From contig NZ_JABAEF010000009.1 in the NCBI RefSeq assembly GCF_023701945.1, forward strand, positions 124,001 through 188,000: DNA of 64,000 bases, in the 5' to 3' direction. The notes under the pieces were generated by a model. The model was not told the origin of the DNA. It did not search any database and saw nothing but the letters and a program-made list of their open reading frames with translations. This DNA is from Rhizobium sp. CG5 (GTDB lineage: Bacteria > Pseudomonadota > Alphaproteobacteria > Rhizobiales > Rhizobiaceae). The stretch's first letter is position 1. Each line of letters starts with the position of its first letter. Positions 51,425 to 60,360 of this stretch are shown one piece after another. The position numbers were made by a program, and so were the translations under genes.

Positions 51425-52613
51425 GGGGCATGCTTTCATGGGATAGGGCGCGGATCACGCCGCGCAGTTCAGCAAGGCCGCGCAGGCGGCCGATCAGCGG
51501 ATAGCCGGGATGGGTGCCCCGGCCGATGTCGTCGAGCAGTTCATGGCCATGATCGGGCCGGAACGGGATCACCGCATCTTCGCGCCCGGCCTGCACGCGG
51601 CGCTTTTCCTCGGCCAGCAGGGCGGCGACCAGCGACACCATGTCGGTATCGCCATCCAGATGCGCCGCTTCCTGGAAGGAGCCGTCAGGGTCTTTCGAGA
51701 CGTTGCGCAGATGGGCGAAATGGATGCGCTCGGAAACGAGCCGGGCAATCGCCGGCACGTCATTGGCCGGATTGGCGCCGAGCGACCCCGAGCAGAGCGT
51801 CAGCCCGTTGGCAAGGCTTTGCTGCTGCTTCATGATCCAAGCGATATCCTCGACATTGGAGACGATGCGGGGCAGGCCGAGAATGTCGCGAGGCGGGTCG
51901 TCCGGATGCACGCAGAAGCGCATGCCCAGCTCGTCGGCGGCGGGGATCACTTCGGACAGGAAGCGGGCATAGTTGGCCTGCAACGTATCGCGGTCGATGC
52001 CCTCGTAGCGCTTCAGGGCTTCGCGCAGGCTGTGGATGTCGTAACGGTCGAAAGCGCCCGGCAGGCCGGCCATGATACTGTTCAGCAGGTTTTGCCGCAG
52101 TCCTTCGCTGGAGGCATCGAACCAGTCTTTGGCCGCCCGGCGCACCGGTTCGTCATAGTCGGCCTCGGCACCGTCGCGCTCCAGCATGTGGATCTCGAAG
52201 GCGGCCATATGCGGCTCTGAAAAGCGCAGCGCCGTGCCGCCGCGCGGGGCCGGGGCGTCGAGCTGGGTGCGCGTCCAGTCGAGCAGCGGCATGAAATTGT
52301 AGCAGATGGTGGTAATGCCGCAGGCGGCCAGATTGCGCATGGACTGGCGGTAATTGGCAAACAGCCGTTCCAGATCGCCTTCGCCGCGCTTAATATCCTC
52401 ATGGACCGGCAGGCTTTCGACGACGTTCCAATGCAGCCCGAGCCCGCGGTTCTCGGCAATTTCGGCCTGGCGGTCGGCAATCAGCTCTTCCGGCCAGACT
52501 TCGCCATAGGGGATTTCATGCAGGGCGGTGACGATGCCCGAGGCTCCCGTCTGGGCGATGTCCGGCAGGGTGATGCGGTCATAGGGACCGTACCATCGCC
52601 AGCTCTCGATCAT
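51417..52613 (-). CDS. uxuA: Mannonate dehydratase
   Basis: TIM-barrel dehydratase of 398 residues starting IESWRWYGPYDRITLPDI, with ITTICYNFMPLLDWTRT, MRFCVHPDDPPRDILGLPR and HFAHLRNVSKDPDGSFQE carrying the metal and catalytic His/Asp residues. It dehydrates D-mannonate to KDG in the glucuronate branch. Overlaps uxuB by 4 bp and uxaA by 8 bp, so all three are translationally coupled. Confidence 0.95.
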   Translation of the reverse strand: MIESWRWYGPYDRITLPDIAQTGASGIVTALHEIPYGEVWPEELIADRQAEIAENRGLGLHWNVVESLPVHEDIKRGEGDLERLFANYRQSMRNLAACGITTICYNFMPLLDWTRTQLDAPAPRGGTALRFSEPHMAAFEIHMLERDGAEADYDEPVRRAAKDWFDASSEGLRQNLLNSIMAGLPGAFDRYDIHSLREALKRYEGIDRDTLQANYARFLSEVIPAADELGMRFCVHPDDPPRDILGLPRIVSNVEDIAWIMKQQQSLANGLTLCSGSLGANPANDVPAIARLVSERIHFAHLRNVSKDPDGSFQEAAHLDGDTDMVSLVAALLAEEKRRVQAGREDAVIPFRPDHGHELLDDIGRGTHPGYPLIGRLRGLAELRGVIRALSHESMPHA

Positions 52614-54073
52614 CGGCAGGCCTCCTCCGCCATGCGCCTGGCACCTCTCTCGATCAGGCCCTGATAGGCGCTGACCAGCGTTTGCCGGAACGTCTCGTTC
52701 GTTGCCAAAGCCGGCGGGAAGATGTCGCCGACCGAAAGCAGTGCTGCCACCTTGTCTGCAGGCGTCGTGGCCGTTTCGCTCAAGGACTTGAGCCGCGCTG
52801 CCAGCGGATCCCGCACATCGATGCTCTCTCCTTTTTCATCGACGGCGCCAACATAGCGCATCCAGGCGGCGACGGCGAGAGACAGGCTGGCAATCGGCCT
52901 GCCGGCGCCCAAATTTTCGCCGATCGTCGACAGAATGCGCTGCGGCAGTTTCTGCGACCCGTCCATGGCGATCTGCCAGGTCCGGTGCCGGATGGCGGGG
53001 TTCGAATAGCGCACGAACAGGGCCGCCGTATAGGCGCTGAGATCGACGCCTTCGGGCGGCGCAAGGCCGGGCACGATTTCCCGCGCCCACACCTGCTTGC
53101 AGAAGGCGGCGAACACCGGATCGGCCACGGTGTCGCTGATCGTCTCATGGCCGGCGAGATAGCCGAGATAGGCAAGCGACGAATGGGTGCCGTTCAGGCA
53201 GCGCAGCTTCATATGCTCGAAGGGCGTGACATTTTCGACGAGCTGAACGCCTACGGCGCCCAAGTCGGGCCGGGCGCCGTCGACGAAGCGGTCCTCGACC
53301 ACCCACTGTCGGAAAGGTTCGTGCATGACCGGCGACAGGTCGAGCGTGCCGGTCTTCTGCGCCAGGCGCTCGACATCCTCCGGCTTGGTGGCGGGAACGA
53401 TGCGGTCGACCATGGTGGAGGGGAAGGCGCCTTCCGCGGCGATCCAGTCGGCGAGATCAGGGTCGACCAGACGGGCGAAATCGAGAACGACGCCGCGCAC
53501 CACTTTGCCGTTTTCGGGCAGGTTGTCGCAGCAGAGCACCGTGAAGGGGCGCAAGCCGGCGTCGCGGCGGCGCTGCAGCGCGCGCGTCAGGAAGCCGATG
53601 GCCGAGCGCGGCGCGTCGGGGTGCTCGAGATCATGAACGATATCGGCGTGGCCGGCATTCAAGCGACCGGTGGCCGGCTCGTGGCAATAGCCCTTTTCGG
53701 TGACCGTCAGGCTGACGATGCGGGTCGTGGGAGCGCTCATGGCGGTCAGAACCGCATCTGGATTTTCCCGGGCGACCAGCACGTCGTTGATGACGGTAAT
53801 GACCCGCGGCGTTTCGCCGTCGGGGCCGAGTTCGACGGCGGTATAGGCAAAACCTTGCGGGGCCAGCAGGTCGCGCTGGTCGGGACGCACCAGGCTGACG
53901 CCGATGATGCCCCAGTCGCCGCCGGATTTTTCCATGGCTTCAGTGATGTAGATGGCGCCATGGGCGCGATAGAAGGCGCCGAGGCCGAGATGCACGATGC
54001 CGGTCGCAGCGCGGTTGCCGGGTGGCCGTGTCAGGCGCGAAAAATTATCGGGCAAGCCAGCCTCCGTCGACAT
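52610..54073 (-). CDS. uxuB: Mannitol-dehydrogenase-family uronate reductase (fructuronate reductase)
   Basis: Long-chain polyol dehydrogenase of about 487 residues: nucleotide motif GIVHLGLGAFYRAH, SLTVTEKGYCHEPATG, and the catalytic KLRCLNGTHSSLAYLG with Lys and Asn/His. Reduces D-fructuronate to D-mannonate; as it is the only such gene in an operon that also holds uxaA, it may reduce tagaturonate too. Start uncertain: ATG 54073 overlaps kduD by 29 bp without a ribosome-binding site, whereas TTG 54055 has GGAGG five bases upstream and overlaps by 11 bp. A longer frame to 54427 is an antisense-type artefact of kduD. Confidence 0.9.
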   Translation of the reverse strand: MSTEAGLPDNFSRLTRPPGNRAATGIVHLGLGAFYRAHGAIYITEAMEKSGGDWGIIGVSLVRPDQRDLLAPQGFAYTAVELGPDGETPRVITVINDVLVARENPDAVLTAMSAPTTRIVSLTVTEKGYCHEPATGRLNAGHADIVHDLEHPDAPRSAIGFLTRALQRRRDAGLRPFTVLCCDNLPENGKVVRGVVLDFARLVDPDLADWIAAEGAFPSTMVDRIVPATKPEDVERLAQKTGTLDLSPVMHEPFRQWVVEDRFVDGARPDLGAVGVQLVENVTPFEHMKLRCLNGTHSSLAYLGYLAGHETISDTVADPVFAAFCKQVWAREIVPGLAPPEGVDLSAYTAALFVRYSNPAIRHRTWQIAMDGSQKLPQRILSTIGENLGAGRPIASLSLAVAAWMRYVGAVDEKGESIDVRDPLAARLKSLSETATTPADKVAALLSVGDIFPPALATNETFRQTLVSAYQGLIERGARRMAEEACR

Positions 54074-54791
54074 TGAGGATTGCGCCATGGATATATTTGG
54101 CGGCGGGCGAGGCGAGGAAGACGGCAGTGCCGCCGATATCCTCGGCATCGCCCCAACGTCCGGCCGGGATCCGATCAAGGATCGCCCTGTTGCGGGTCTC
54201 GTCACTGCGCAGCGCCTCTGTATTGTTGGTGGCGATATAGCCCGGTGCGATGGCGTTGACGTTGATGCCCTTGGCGGCCCACTCGTTGGCGAGCAGTTTG
54301 GTGAGGCCGGCAACGCCGCTTTTCGAGGCGGTGTAGGAGGGCACGCGGATGCCGCCCTGGAAGGACAGCATCGAGGCGATGTTGACGATCTTGCCGCTCC
54401 CTTTGCGGGCAAAGACGGACCGGGCAAAGGCCTGGCTCAGGAAGAACACGGCCTTCAGGTTGACGTTCATGACGTCGTCCCAATCGGCTTCGGTAAAATC
54501 CACCGCGTCATTGCGGCGGATGATGCCGGCATTGTTGACGAGGATATCAACCGGGCCGAGGCCTTCAAAGACATCGCGGCCGGCCATGGGATCGGCGAGG
54601 TCGAGTTTCAAACCTTCGGCCTTGCCGCCGGCTTGTGAGACAAGTTCGATGGTCTCCTCGACAGAGGACCGGCCGGCGCAGATCACCGAGGCGCCGGCTT
54701 GCGCCAGCGACAGGGCGATCGCCTGGCCGATGCCGGTATTGGATCCGGTGACGAGGGCACGCCGGCCGGACAGCGAGAAGATATCACTCAC
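54045..54791 (-). CDS. kduD: 2-dehydro-3-deoxy-D-gluconate 5-dehydrogenase
   Basis: Classical SDR of 248 residues: cofactor motif VTGSNTGIGQAIA, NNAGIIRRNDAVDF, catalytic Ser in NIASMLSFQGG and Tyr/Lys in SYTASKSGV. The RRND/WDDVMNVNLKAVFFL signature is typical of KduD. It reduces 2,5-diketo-3-deoxygluconate to KDG with NAD(P)H, the last step for unsaturated uronates from pectin or other polyuronides. Start overlaps kduI by 4 bp. Confidence 0.93.
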   Translation of the reverse strand: MSDIFSLSGRRALVTGSNTGIGQAIALSLAQAGASVICAGRSSVEETIELVSQAGGKAEGLKLDLADPMAGRDVFEGLGPVDILVNNAGIIRRNDAVDFTEADWDDVMNVNLKAVFFLSQAFARSVFARKGSGKIVNIASMLSFQGGIRVPSYTASKSGVAGLTKLLANEWAAKGINVNAIAPGYIATNNTEALRSDETRNRAILDRIPAGRWGDAEDIGGTAVFLASPAAKYIHGAILNVDGGWLAR

Positions 54792-55609
54792 TTCAGCGTC
54801 TCCATGGAGACCATTTCGACATCCTTGTAGTCGACATTGTCGCCGGCCATCGCCCAGATGAAGGTATAGGCGCTGGTGCCGGCGCCGCTGTGGATCGACC
54901 AGGGCGGCGAGATGGCGCCTTCCTCGTTTTTCAGCACCATATGGCGGGTCTCGTCCGGCTCGCCCATCATGTGGAAGACGCGGGCCGTCTCCGGCAGGTC
55001 GAAATAGAGATAGGCCTCCATGCGGCGATCATGCACATGGGCCGGCATGGTGTTCCAGATCGAACCGCTCTTCAGCTTGGTCATGCCGACGACGATCTGG
55101 CAGGATTTCATGACGTCGGGATGCACGAATTGGTAGATCGTCCGCTCGTTGGAAGTCTCGGCCGAGCCGAGCGTCACATTGGCGGCCTCGCCGATCTTGA
55201 TCAGCCGTGACGGATAGGTGTGGTGGGCGGGCGCCGAGAGAATGTAGAAGCGGCCTTCGCCGGAAAAGGTCACCGGACCGGCACCCATGCCGAGATAGAG
55301 CATGTCGCCCTTGGCCATGGCATAGTCACCATCGGCCTTGACGGTGCCGGGACCGCCGATATTGACGATGACCATTTCGCGGCGGCCGAGGATCGAGGCA
55401 GTGCCGCAGGGCTTGACTTCATCGAGCACCAGCGACGCGCCATCCGGCACGGCGCCGCCGACGATCATGCGGTCGTAATGGGTATAGATCAAGGTGATCT
55501 CGCCGGAGCGGAAGATATCGCCGACATGGAAATTGTCCCGCAGCTCCGTGGTGTCGAAGGTCTTTGCGGTCTGCGGGTCGATGGCGTGGCGGATCTCAAC
55601 GCTGAGCAT
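54788..55609 (-). CDS. kduI: 5-dehydro-4-deoxy-D-glucuronate isomerase
   Basis: Cupin-fold isomerase of 273 residues, starting LSVEIRHAIDPQTAKTFDT as in known KduI proteins. Zinc ligands lie in MPAHVHDRRMEAYLYFD; LYLGMGAGPVTFSGEG and WSIHSGAGTSAYTFIWAMAG are conserved. It isomerises 5-keto-4-deoxyuronate to 2,5-diketo-3-deoxygluconate for KduD. It follows kdgF by 18 bp. Confidence 0.95.
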   Translation of the reverse strand: MLSVEIRHAIDPQTAKTFDTTELRDNFHVGDIFRSGEITLIYTHYDRMIVGGAVPDGASLVLDEVKPCGTASILGRREMVIVNIGGPGTVKADGDYAMAKGDMLYLGMGAGPVTFSGEGRFYILSAPAHHTYPSRLIKIGEAANVTLGSAETSNERTIYQFVHPDVMKSCQIVVGMTKLKSGSIWNTMPAHVHDRRMEAYLYFDLPETARVFHMMGEPDETRHMVLKNEEGAISPPWSIHSGAGTSAYTFIWAMAGDNVDYKDVEMVSMETLK

Positions 55610-55627
55610 GGGGAACTCCTGTAAAAG

Positions 55628-55951
55628 TCAAAGAAAATCGTCGCGGCGCGGGGTGAAGGTATCCACCAGCACGCCGGGTTCGATGGCACGGCAGCCGTGG
55701 ACCGCCATGGAGGGCACGACAAAGCTGTCGCCGGGGCCGACTTCGAAGGTGGTGTCGGCAATGGTGAATTCGAAACGTCCGGATTTCACATAGGTCGACT
55801 GGACATGGGGATGGTTGTGCGGCGCGCCGATGCCGCCCTCGGCAAAGCGGAATTCGACCACCATCAGTTCAGGGCTGTCGGCCATGACCTGGCGGGTGAC
55901 GTTGTTGCCGGCATCGACAGCGGGAAAGGTTTTGACGAAGGGTTCGGTCAT
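55628..55951 (-). CDS. kdgF: KdgF-type cupin, unsaturated uronate linearising enzyme
   Basis: Small single-domain cupin of 107 residues. Metal-binding motif APHNHPHVQSTYV and second motif MAVHGCRAIEPG, with the typical C terminus DTFTPRRDDFL. KdgF speeds ring opening of unsaturated galacturonate/glucuronate to 5-keto-4-deoxyuronate, directly upstream of KduI in the pathway and in this operon. ATG 55951 with AGGAG upstream; the longer frame to 56095 overlaps dctM and is rejected. Confidence 0.9.
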   Translation of the reverse strand: MTEPFVKTFPAVDAGNNVTRQVMADSPELMVVEFRFAEGGIGAPHNHPHVQSTYVKSGRFEFTIADTTFEVGPGDSFVVPSMAVHGCRAIEPGVLVDTFTPRRDDFL

Positions 55952-55959
55952 GAAAGCTC

Positions 55960-57240
55960 CTATCTGAAAACGGACGGCAGCCAGAGCGACAGTGCCGGGA
56001 TGTAGGTGACAAGCAGCAGCGTGGCGACGCCGGCGCCGTAGAACGGCCAGATCGATTTCATCGCCTGACCGACGCTGATCTTGCCCACCGCGCAACAGAC
56101 GAACTGCACAGCCCCGACGGGGGGCGTGTTGAGGCCGATGCCGAGATTGAGGATCATGATCACGCCGAAATGCACGGGGTCGATGCCATAGGCCTTGACG
56201 ATCGGCAGGAAGATCGGCGTGACGATGATGATCGTCGGGCCCATGTCCATGAAGGTGCCCAGCACCAGCATGATCACGTTGAGCATCAGCAAAATGATGA
56301 TCGGGTTGTCGGAGATGGTGTTCATCCAGTCGATCAGCATGGTTGGCACCTTGTGATAGGCCATCAACCAGGAGAAGGCGCTTGCCGTTCCGATGATCAG
56401 AAGCACCATCGCGGTGGTCCGAACGGCCCCGAGCGTCGCCTCGACGAAACCGTGCCAGTCGAGCTGGCGATACACCAGTGCCGCGATCAGCAGGGCATAG
56501 AGAACGGCGATGCAGGAGCTTTCCGTCGCCGTGAAGATACCGGAGCGCACGCCGCCGAAGATCACGGCAATCAGCAGCAGGCCGGGAATGGCGATGAAGC
56601 CGAGGCGCAGCACCATGGCAAAGCCTGGAAACGGCTCTGTCGGATAACCGCGATGGCGGGCAACGATATAGGCCGTGACCATCAGGGACCCTGCCAGCAG
56701 CATGCCGGGAATAATGCCTGCGGTGAACAGATCGGCGATCGAGATCGTGCCGCCGGCCGACAGCGAATAGAGGATCATGTTGTGGGACGGCGGGATCAGC
56801 AGGGCGATCAGGGCCGCCATGGAGGTCACGTTCACCGCATAGTCGGCGCCATAGCCGCGGGCCTTCATCTGCGGGATCATGATGCCGCCGACGGCAGCGG
56901 CTTCAGCCACGGCCGAGCCGGAAATGCCGCCAAACAGGGTGGCGGTGGCAATGTTGACCTGTCCGAGGCCGCCGCGGACATGGCCGACCAGCGAGCCGGC
57001 GAGCGAAATGATCTTGGTGGCGATGCCGCCGCGCACCATCAGGTCGCCGGCGAAAATGAAGAAGGGGATGGCGATCAGTGCGAAGGCGGCCATGCCGGAA
57101 TTCATCTGCTGGAACACCACCATGGGCGGCAGCCCCATATACATGATGGTGGCCATCGATGCGATGCCGAGGCAGAAGGCGACCGGCGTGCCGATCAGCA
57201 GCAGGATCGTGAAACTTCCAAAGAGGATCGTGAGCGCCAT
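55960..57240 (-). CDS. TRAP transporter large permease (DctM), uronate operon
   Basis: 426-residue membrane protein with about twelve helices. Motifs IPFFIFAGDLMVRGGIATKI, GSAVAEAAAVGGIMIPQM and FGVIMILNLGIGLNTPPVGA mark the DctM family. It lies 3 bp after dctQ. Likely imports galacturonate, glucuronate or their unsaturated forms, judged from the operon. Confidence 0.93.
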   Translation of the reverse strand: MALTILFGSFTILLLIGTPVAFCLGIASMATIMYMGLPPMVVFQQMNSGMAAFALIAIPFFIFAGDLMVRGGIATKIISLAGSLVGHVRGGLGQVNIATATLFGGISGSAVAEAAAVGGIMIPQMKARGYGADYAVNVTSMAALIALLIPPSHNMILYSLSAGGTISIADLFTAGIIPGMLLAGSLMVTAYIVARHRGYPTEPFPGFAMVLRLGFIAIPGLLLIAVIFGGVRSGIFTATESSCIAVLYALLIAALVYRQLDWHGFVEATLGAVRTTAMVLLIIGTASAFSWLMAYHKVPTMLIDWMNTISDNPIIILLMLNVIMLVLGTFMDMGPTIIIVTPIFLPIVKAYGIDPVHFGVIMILNLGIGLNTPPVGAVQFVCCAVGKISVGQAMKSIWPFYGAGVATLLLVTYIPALSLWLPSVFR

Positions 57241-57243
57241 GGG

Positions 57244-57771
57244 TCAGACTTCCGTCGGCAGGGCTGGATTGGCCTCGTTCGGAAGCTGGGCGCCGGACGC
57301 GCGCAAGGCTATGCGTTCGAGAGTGAAAAGGGTGATCAGCAGTCCGCCCGCGATCAGCGCCAGAAAAGCGACGCCACCCGAATAGCCAAGCCCGGGAATG
57401 GTCGACTGCCAGGTCTTGGCGGCCATCTGTCCGCCGTAGAAGGCCATGCCGGCACCGAAACTCAGGACGGCAAGGTCGGAAATATAAAAGAGGACGCGGC
57501 GTCCACCATCCGGGAGCACGTAAAGCAGCACCTCGAAGCTCATGTGATACCCTTCCCGCACGCCGACGGCGGCGCCGAGGAAGATGAACCAGCTCATCAG
57601 CAAGATCGCCATGGGTTCCGTCCAGGAGGGGCTGTCGTTGAGAATGAACCGCGCAAACACCTGCCAGCCGATGAAGACCGTCATCAGCACAAGGCCAATA
57701 CCCGCCAGGTAAAGGGCGAGGCGGGAGACCCAGCCCAGCACCACCACTGTCTTGTCCAAGAAAGCCTGCAC
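57244..57771 (-). CDS. TRAP transporter small permease (DctQ), uronate operon
   Basis: Four-helix membrane protein of 175 residues: LALYLAGIGLVLMTVFIGWQVFARF and WFIFLGAAVGVREGYHMSFE are typical DctQ segments. It sits between dctP (60 bp) and dctM (3 bp) in the uronate operon. Confidence 0.92.
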   Translation of the reverse strand: MQAFLDKTVVVLGWVSRLALYLAGIGLVLMTVFIGWQVFARFILNDSPSWTEPMAILLMSWFIFLGAAVGVREGYHMSFEVLLYVLPDGGRRVLFYISDLAVLSFGAGMAFYGGQMAAKTWQSTIPGLGYSGGVAFLALIAGGLLITLFTLERIALRASGAQLPNEANPALPTEV

Positions 57772-57831
57772 GTCCCACTCCTCCCCAATTCAAGATGGCC
57801 CGCAGCGACATGCCGCGGGCCACCGATCTCA

Positions 57832-58821
57832 TTATTCAGTTGCCTGAATGCGGGTCACCATGTCCTTGAGCTTGTCCGACTTCAGATACTTTTCGTAGAC
57901 CGGCTTCATGGCATCCATGAAGGGCTTCTTGTCGATGTCGGTGATGATCTCGGCACCGGCGGCGCGGATCTTTTCTTCCGACTTCTTTTCCTGGGCGGCC
58001 CAGAGTTCGCGCATGTAAGGCACGGATTCCTTGGCGGCAGCCTTCACGGCCGTCTGTTCTTCCGGCGTAAGGCCGTCCCAGGTCTTCTTCGACATCACAA
58101 GCACTTCCGGCACGATCAGGTGCTGGTCGAGCGTGTAATATTTGGCCACTTCGTAATGGCCTGAGCTGTCGTAGGACGGCCAGTTGTTTTCCGCGCCGTC
58201 GATGACGCCGGTCTGGATCGACGAATAGACTTCGCCGTAAGGCATCGGCGTGGCATTGGCGCCGAGCGCATTGACCATGTCGACGAACATGTCGGACTGC
58301 ATGACGCGGAACTTCATGCCCTTCAGGTCGGCCATGGATTTGACCGGCTTTTCCGAGTTGTAGAAGCTGCGCGAACCGCCGTCGTAAAAGGCAAGGCCGA
58401 TCAGGTCATGGGCGGCGAAGGCATCGAGGATTTCCTGGCCGACCGGGCCGTCCATCACCTTGTGCATGTGATCGACCGAGCGGAAGATATAGGGCAGCGA
58501 GGGGATCTGGGTTTCCTCGATGATGTTGTTGAACGGCCCAAGCGAGACGCGGTTCAGGTCGATGACGCCGAACTGGGTCTGTTCGATCGTGTCCTTTTCC
58601 TGGCCGAGCTGGGCCGAATGGAACACTTCGACGCCGAGCTTGCCGCCGGTCTTTTCTTCCAGCAGCTTGCCCATCTGCTTGACGGCTTCGACCGTCGGAT
58701 AACCGTCCGGATGGGTATCCGACGAGCGCAGGGTGCGCTCCGCGGCATTCAGGCTTGCCGCGGTGGCGATGATCGCGACCGAGGCCATGAAGGCTATTCC
58801 CATTGTCTGCAGCAGTTTCAT
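57832..58821 (-). CDS. TRAP transporter solute-binding protein (DctP), uronate operon
   Basis: Periplasmic binding protein of 329 residues, signal peptide about residues 1-27 (cleavage after NAA). Conserved carboxylate-binding Arg in [20 protein letters not shown] and [26 protein letters not shown] 58821 with GGGAGGAGA upstream. TRAP binding proteins in operons with uxaC/uxuA typically bind glucuronate or galacturonate. Confidence 0.93.
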   Translation of the reverse strand: MKLLQTMGIAFMASVAIIATAASLNAAERTLRSSDTHPDGYPTVEAVKQMGKLLEEKTGGKLGVEVFHSAQLGQEKDTIEQTQFGVIDLNRVSLGPFNNIIEETQIPSLPYIFRSVDHMHKVMDGPVGQEILDAFAAHDLIGLAFYDGGSRSFYNSEKPVKSMADLKGMKFRVMQSDMFVDMVNALGANATPMPYGEVYSSIQTGVIDGAENNWPSYDSSGHYEVAKYYTLDQHLIVPEVLVMSKKTWDGLTPEEQTAVKAAAKESVPYMRELWAAQEKKSEEKIRAAGAEIITDIDKKPFMDAMKPVYEKYLKSDKLKDMVTRIQATE

Positions 58822-58855
58822 TTCCGTTCTCCTCCCGTTGGAAACTAGGCTGTCC

Positions 58856-60262
58856 TCACAGCCGGTAAGCTTGTTTTGCCAGGCGATAGGCAAGATCGTA
58901 GGCAACGTCGGCTGCTTCGTCCTCATCGAGGCGGCCGGTGGCGACAAGCGTCGCCAAGTAAGCGCAGTCCACCCGGCGGGCCACATCGTGACGGGCCGGG
59001 ATCGAGCAGAAGGCGCGGGTGTCGTCGTTGAAGCCGACGGTGTTGTAGAAGCCGGCAGTTTCCGTGGTCAGTTCGCGAAAGCGGCGCATGCCCTCGGCGC
59101 TGTCGAAGAACCACCAGGCGGGCCCGAGCTTGAGGGCCGGATAGGCGCCGGCCAGCGGCGCCAGTTCGCGCGAATAGCTGGTCTCGTCCAGCGTGAAGAG
59201 GATGATCGTCAGATCCGGCTCCATGCCGACGGCGTCGAGCATCGGCTTCAGGGCGCGCACGTAATCGGTGCGGGTCGGGATGTCGAAACCCTTGTCGCGG
59301 CCGTGCATGGCCATGGTGCCGGCCGAATGGTTGCGGAACGAGCCCGGATGGATCTGCAGTACCAGCCCGTCGTCCAGGCTCATGCGGGCCATCTCGGTCA
59401 GCATATGGCCGCGGAAGGCGTCGGCTTCGTCTGCCGTGCAGCGGCCGGCCAATGCTTTTTCAAAAAGCGCGGCGGCATCTGCCTGGCTGAAATTCTCCGT
59501 GCGGGCCGTCGGATGGCCGTGGTCGGAGCTGGTGGCGCCATAGGATTTGAAGAAGGCGCGGCGGTTGCGGTGGGCCTCGAGATAGCCGTCCCAGGTGGTG
59601 GCATTGGTTCCGGCCAGCTCGCCGAAGCGCTCGATATTCTGCGCAAACCCTTCGAATTCCGGATCGACGACGCTGTCGGGGCGATAGGCGGTGACCACCT
59701 TGCCCTTCCAGCCGGACTGGCGGATCATCTCATGCCATTTCAACTCGTCGAGCGGACTTTCGGTGGTGGCGATCGCCTCGATGTTGAAGCGCTCGAACAA
59801 AGCGCGCGGCCGGAATTCGGGTTTTGCCAGGCATTCGGCGATATGGTCGTAAAAGGCGTCGGCGGTTTTCCCGGAGAAGCGCTCCGTCAGGCCGAAGACA
59901 TCGGCGAAGGCCTGCTCGACCCAGATGCGGCTCGGGGTGCCGCGAAACAGATGGAAGTTCTCGGCAAACAGTTTCCAGATCTTGCGGCCGTCGGTTTCGG
60001 TCGGCCCGCCATCGATGCGCGGCACGCCGAGCGCCGTCAGCGGAATGCCCTGCGAGCACAGCATGCGGAAGACGTAATGGTCGGGCGTCACGAACAGCTG
60101 GGCCGGATCGGGAAAGGCTTCGTTCTCGGCATACCATCTGGGATCGGTGTGTCCATGCGGGCTTACAATCGGGAGATGGCGCACCTGCCGGTAAAGCTCT
60201 CTCGCCAGCCCGCGCGCCGTCGATTCGATAGGAAAAAGCCGATCCTCATTCAGCAATGCCAT
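58856..60262 (-). CDS. uxaC: Glucuronate/galacturonate isomerase
   Basis: Amidohydrolase-fold isomerase of about 468 residues. [21 protein letters not shown] holds the metal-type Hx[18 protein letters not shown] and the C-terminal [21 protein letters not shown] are UxaC hallmarks. It isomerises D-glucuronate to fructuronate and D-galacturonate to tagaturonate. First gene of the operon. Start uncertain: GTG 60280, ATG 60262 and TTG 60256 compete; GGGAGG lies only 2 nt from the ATG but 8 nt from the TTG. Confidence 0.93.
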   Translation of the reverse strand: MALLNEDRLFPIESTARGLARELYRQVRHLPIVSPHGHTDPRWYAENEAFPDPAQLFVTPDHYVFRMLCSQGIPLTALGVPRIDGGPTETDGRKIWKLFAENFHLFRGTPSRIWVEQAFADVFGLTERFSGKTADAFYDHIAECLAKPEFRPRALFERFNIEAIATTESPLDELKWHEMIRQSGWKGKVVTAYRPDSVVDPEFEGFAQNIERFGELAGTNATTWDGYLEAHRNRRAFFKSYGATSSDHGHPTARTENFSQADAAALFEKALAGRCTADEADAFRGHMLTEMARMSLDDGLVLQIHPGSFRNHSAGTMAMHGRDKGFDIPTRTDYVRALKPMLDAVGMEPDLTIILFTLDETSYSRELAPLAGAYPALKLGPAWWFFDSAEGMRRFRELTTETAGFYNTVGFNDDTRAFCSIPARHDVARRVDCAYLATLVATGRLDEDEAADVAYDLAYRLAKQAYRL

Positions 60263-60320
60263 AGCCTCCCAGCTACTCACTCACTATGGTTGCGAAAGGC
60301 AGATTGCATTTCGCGGACAA

Positions 60321-60334
60321 ACTAATATGTTAGT
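60321..60334. promoter_or_regulatory. Operator-like dyad between uxaC and its regulator
   Basis: ACTAA-TATG-TTAGT, a perfect 5-4-5 dyad midway between the divergent uxaC operon and the GntR gene that starts at 60361. It is the only clear dyad in this spacer and a good candidate for the regulator's site on both promoters. Confidence 0.65.
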
Positions 60335-60360
60335 ATGCAAAGTGAGTCAATGGAGGTTTC

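Noticed and set aside
54074-54427. N-terminal extension of the uxuB frame
   Set aside because: It lies entirely within kduD in another frame on the same strand; kduD is a clear SDR gene, so the extension is spurious.
56170-58164. Very long open frame opposite the TRAP genes
   Set aside because: His/Asp/Gln-rich low-complexity translation typical of the antisense of membrane-protein genes; no start signal.
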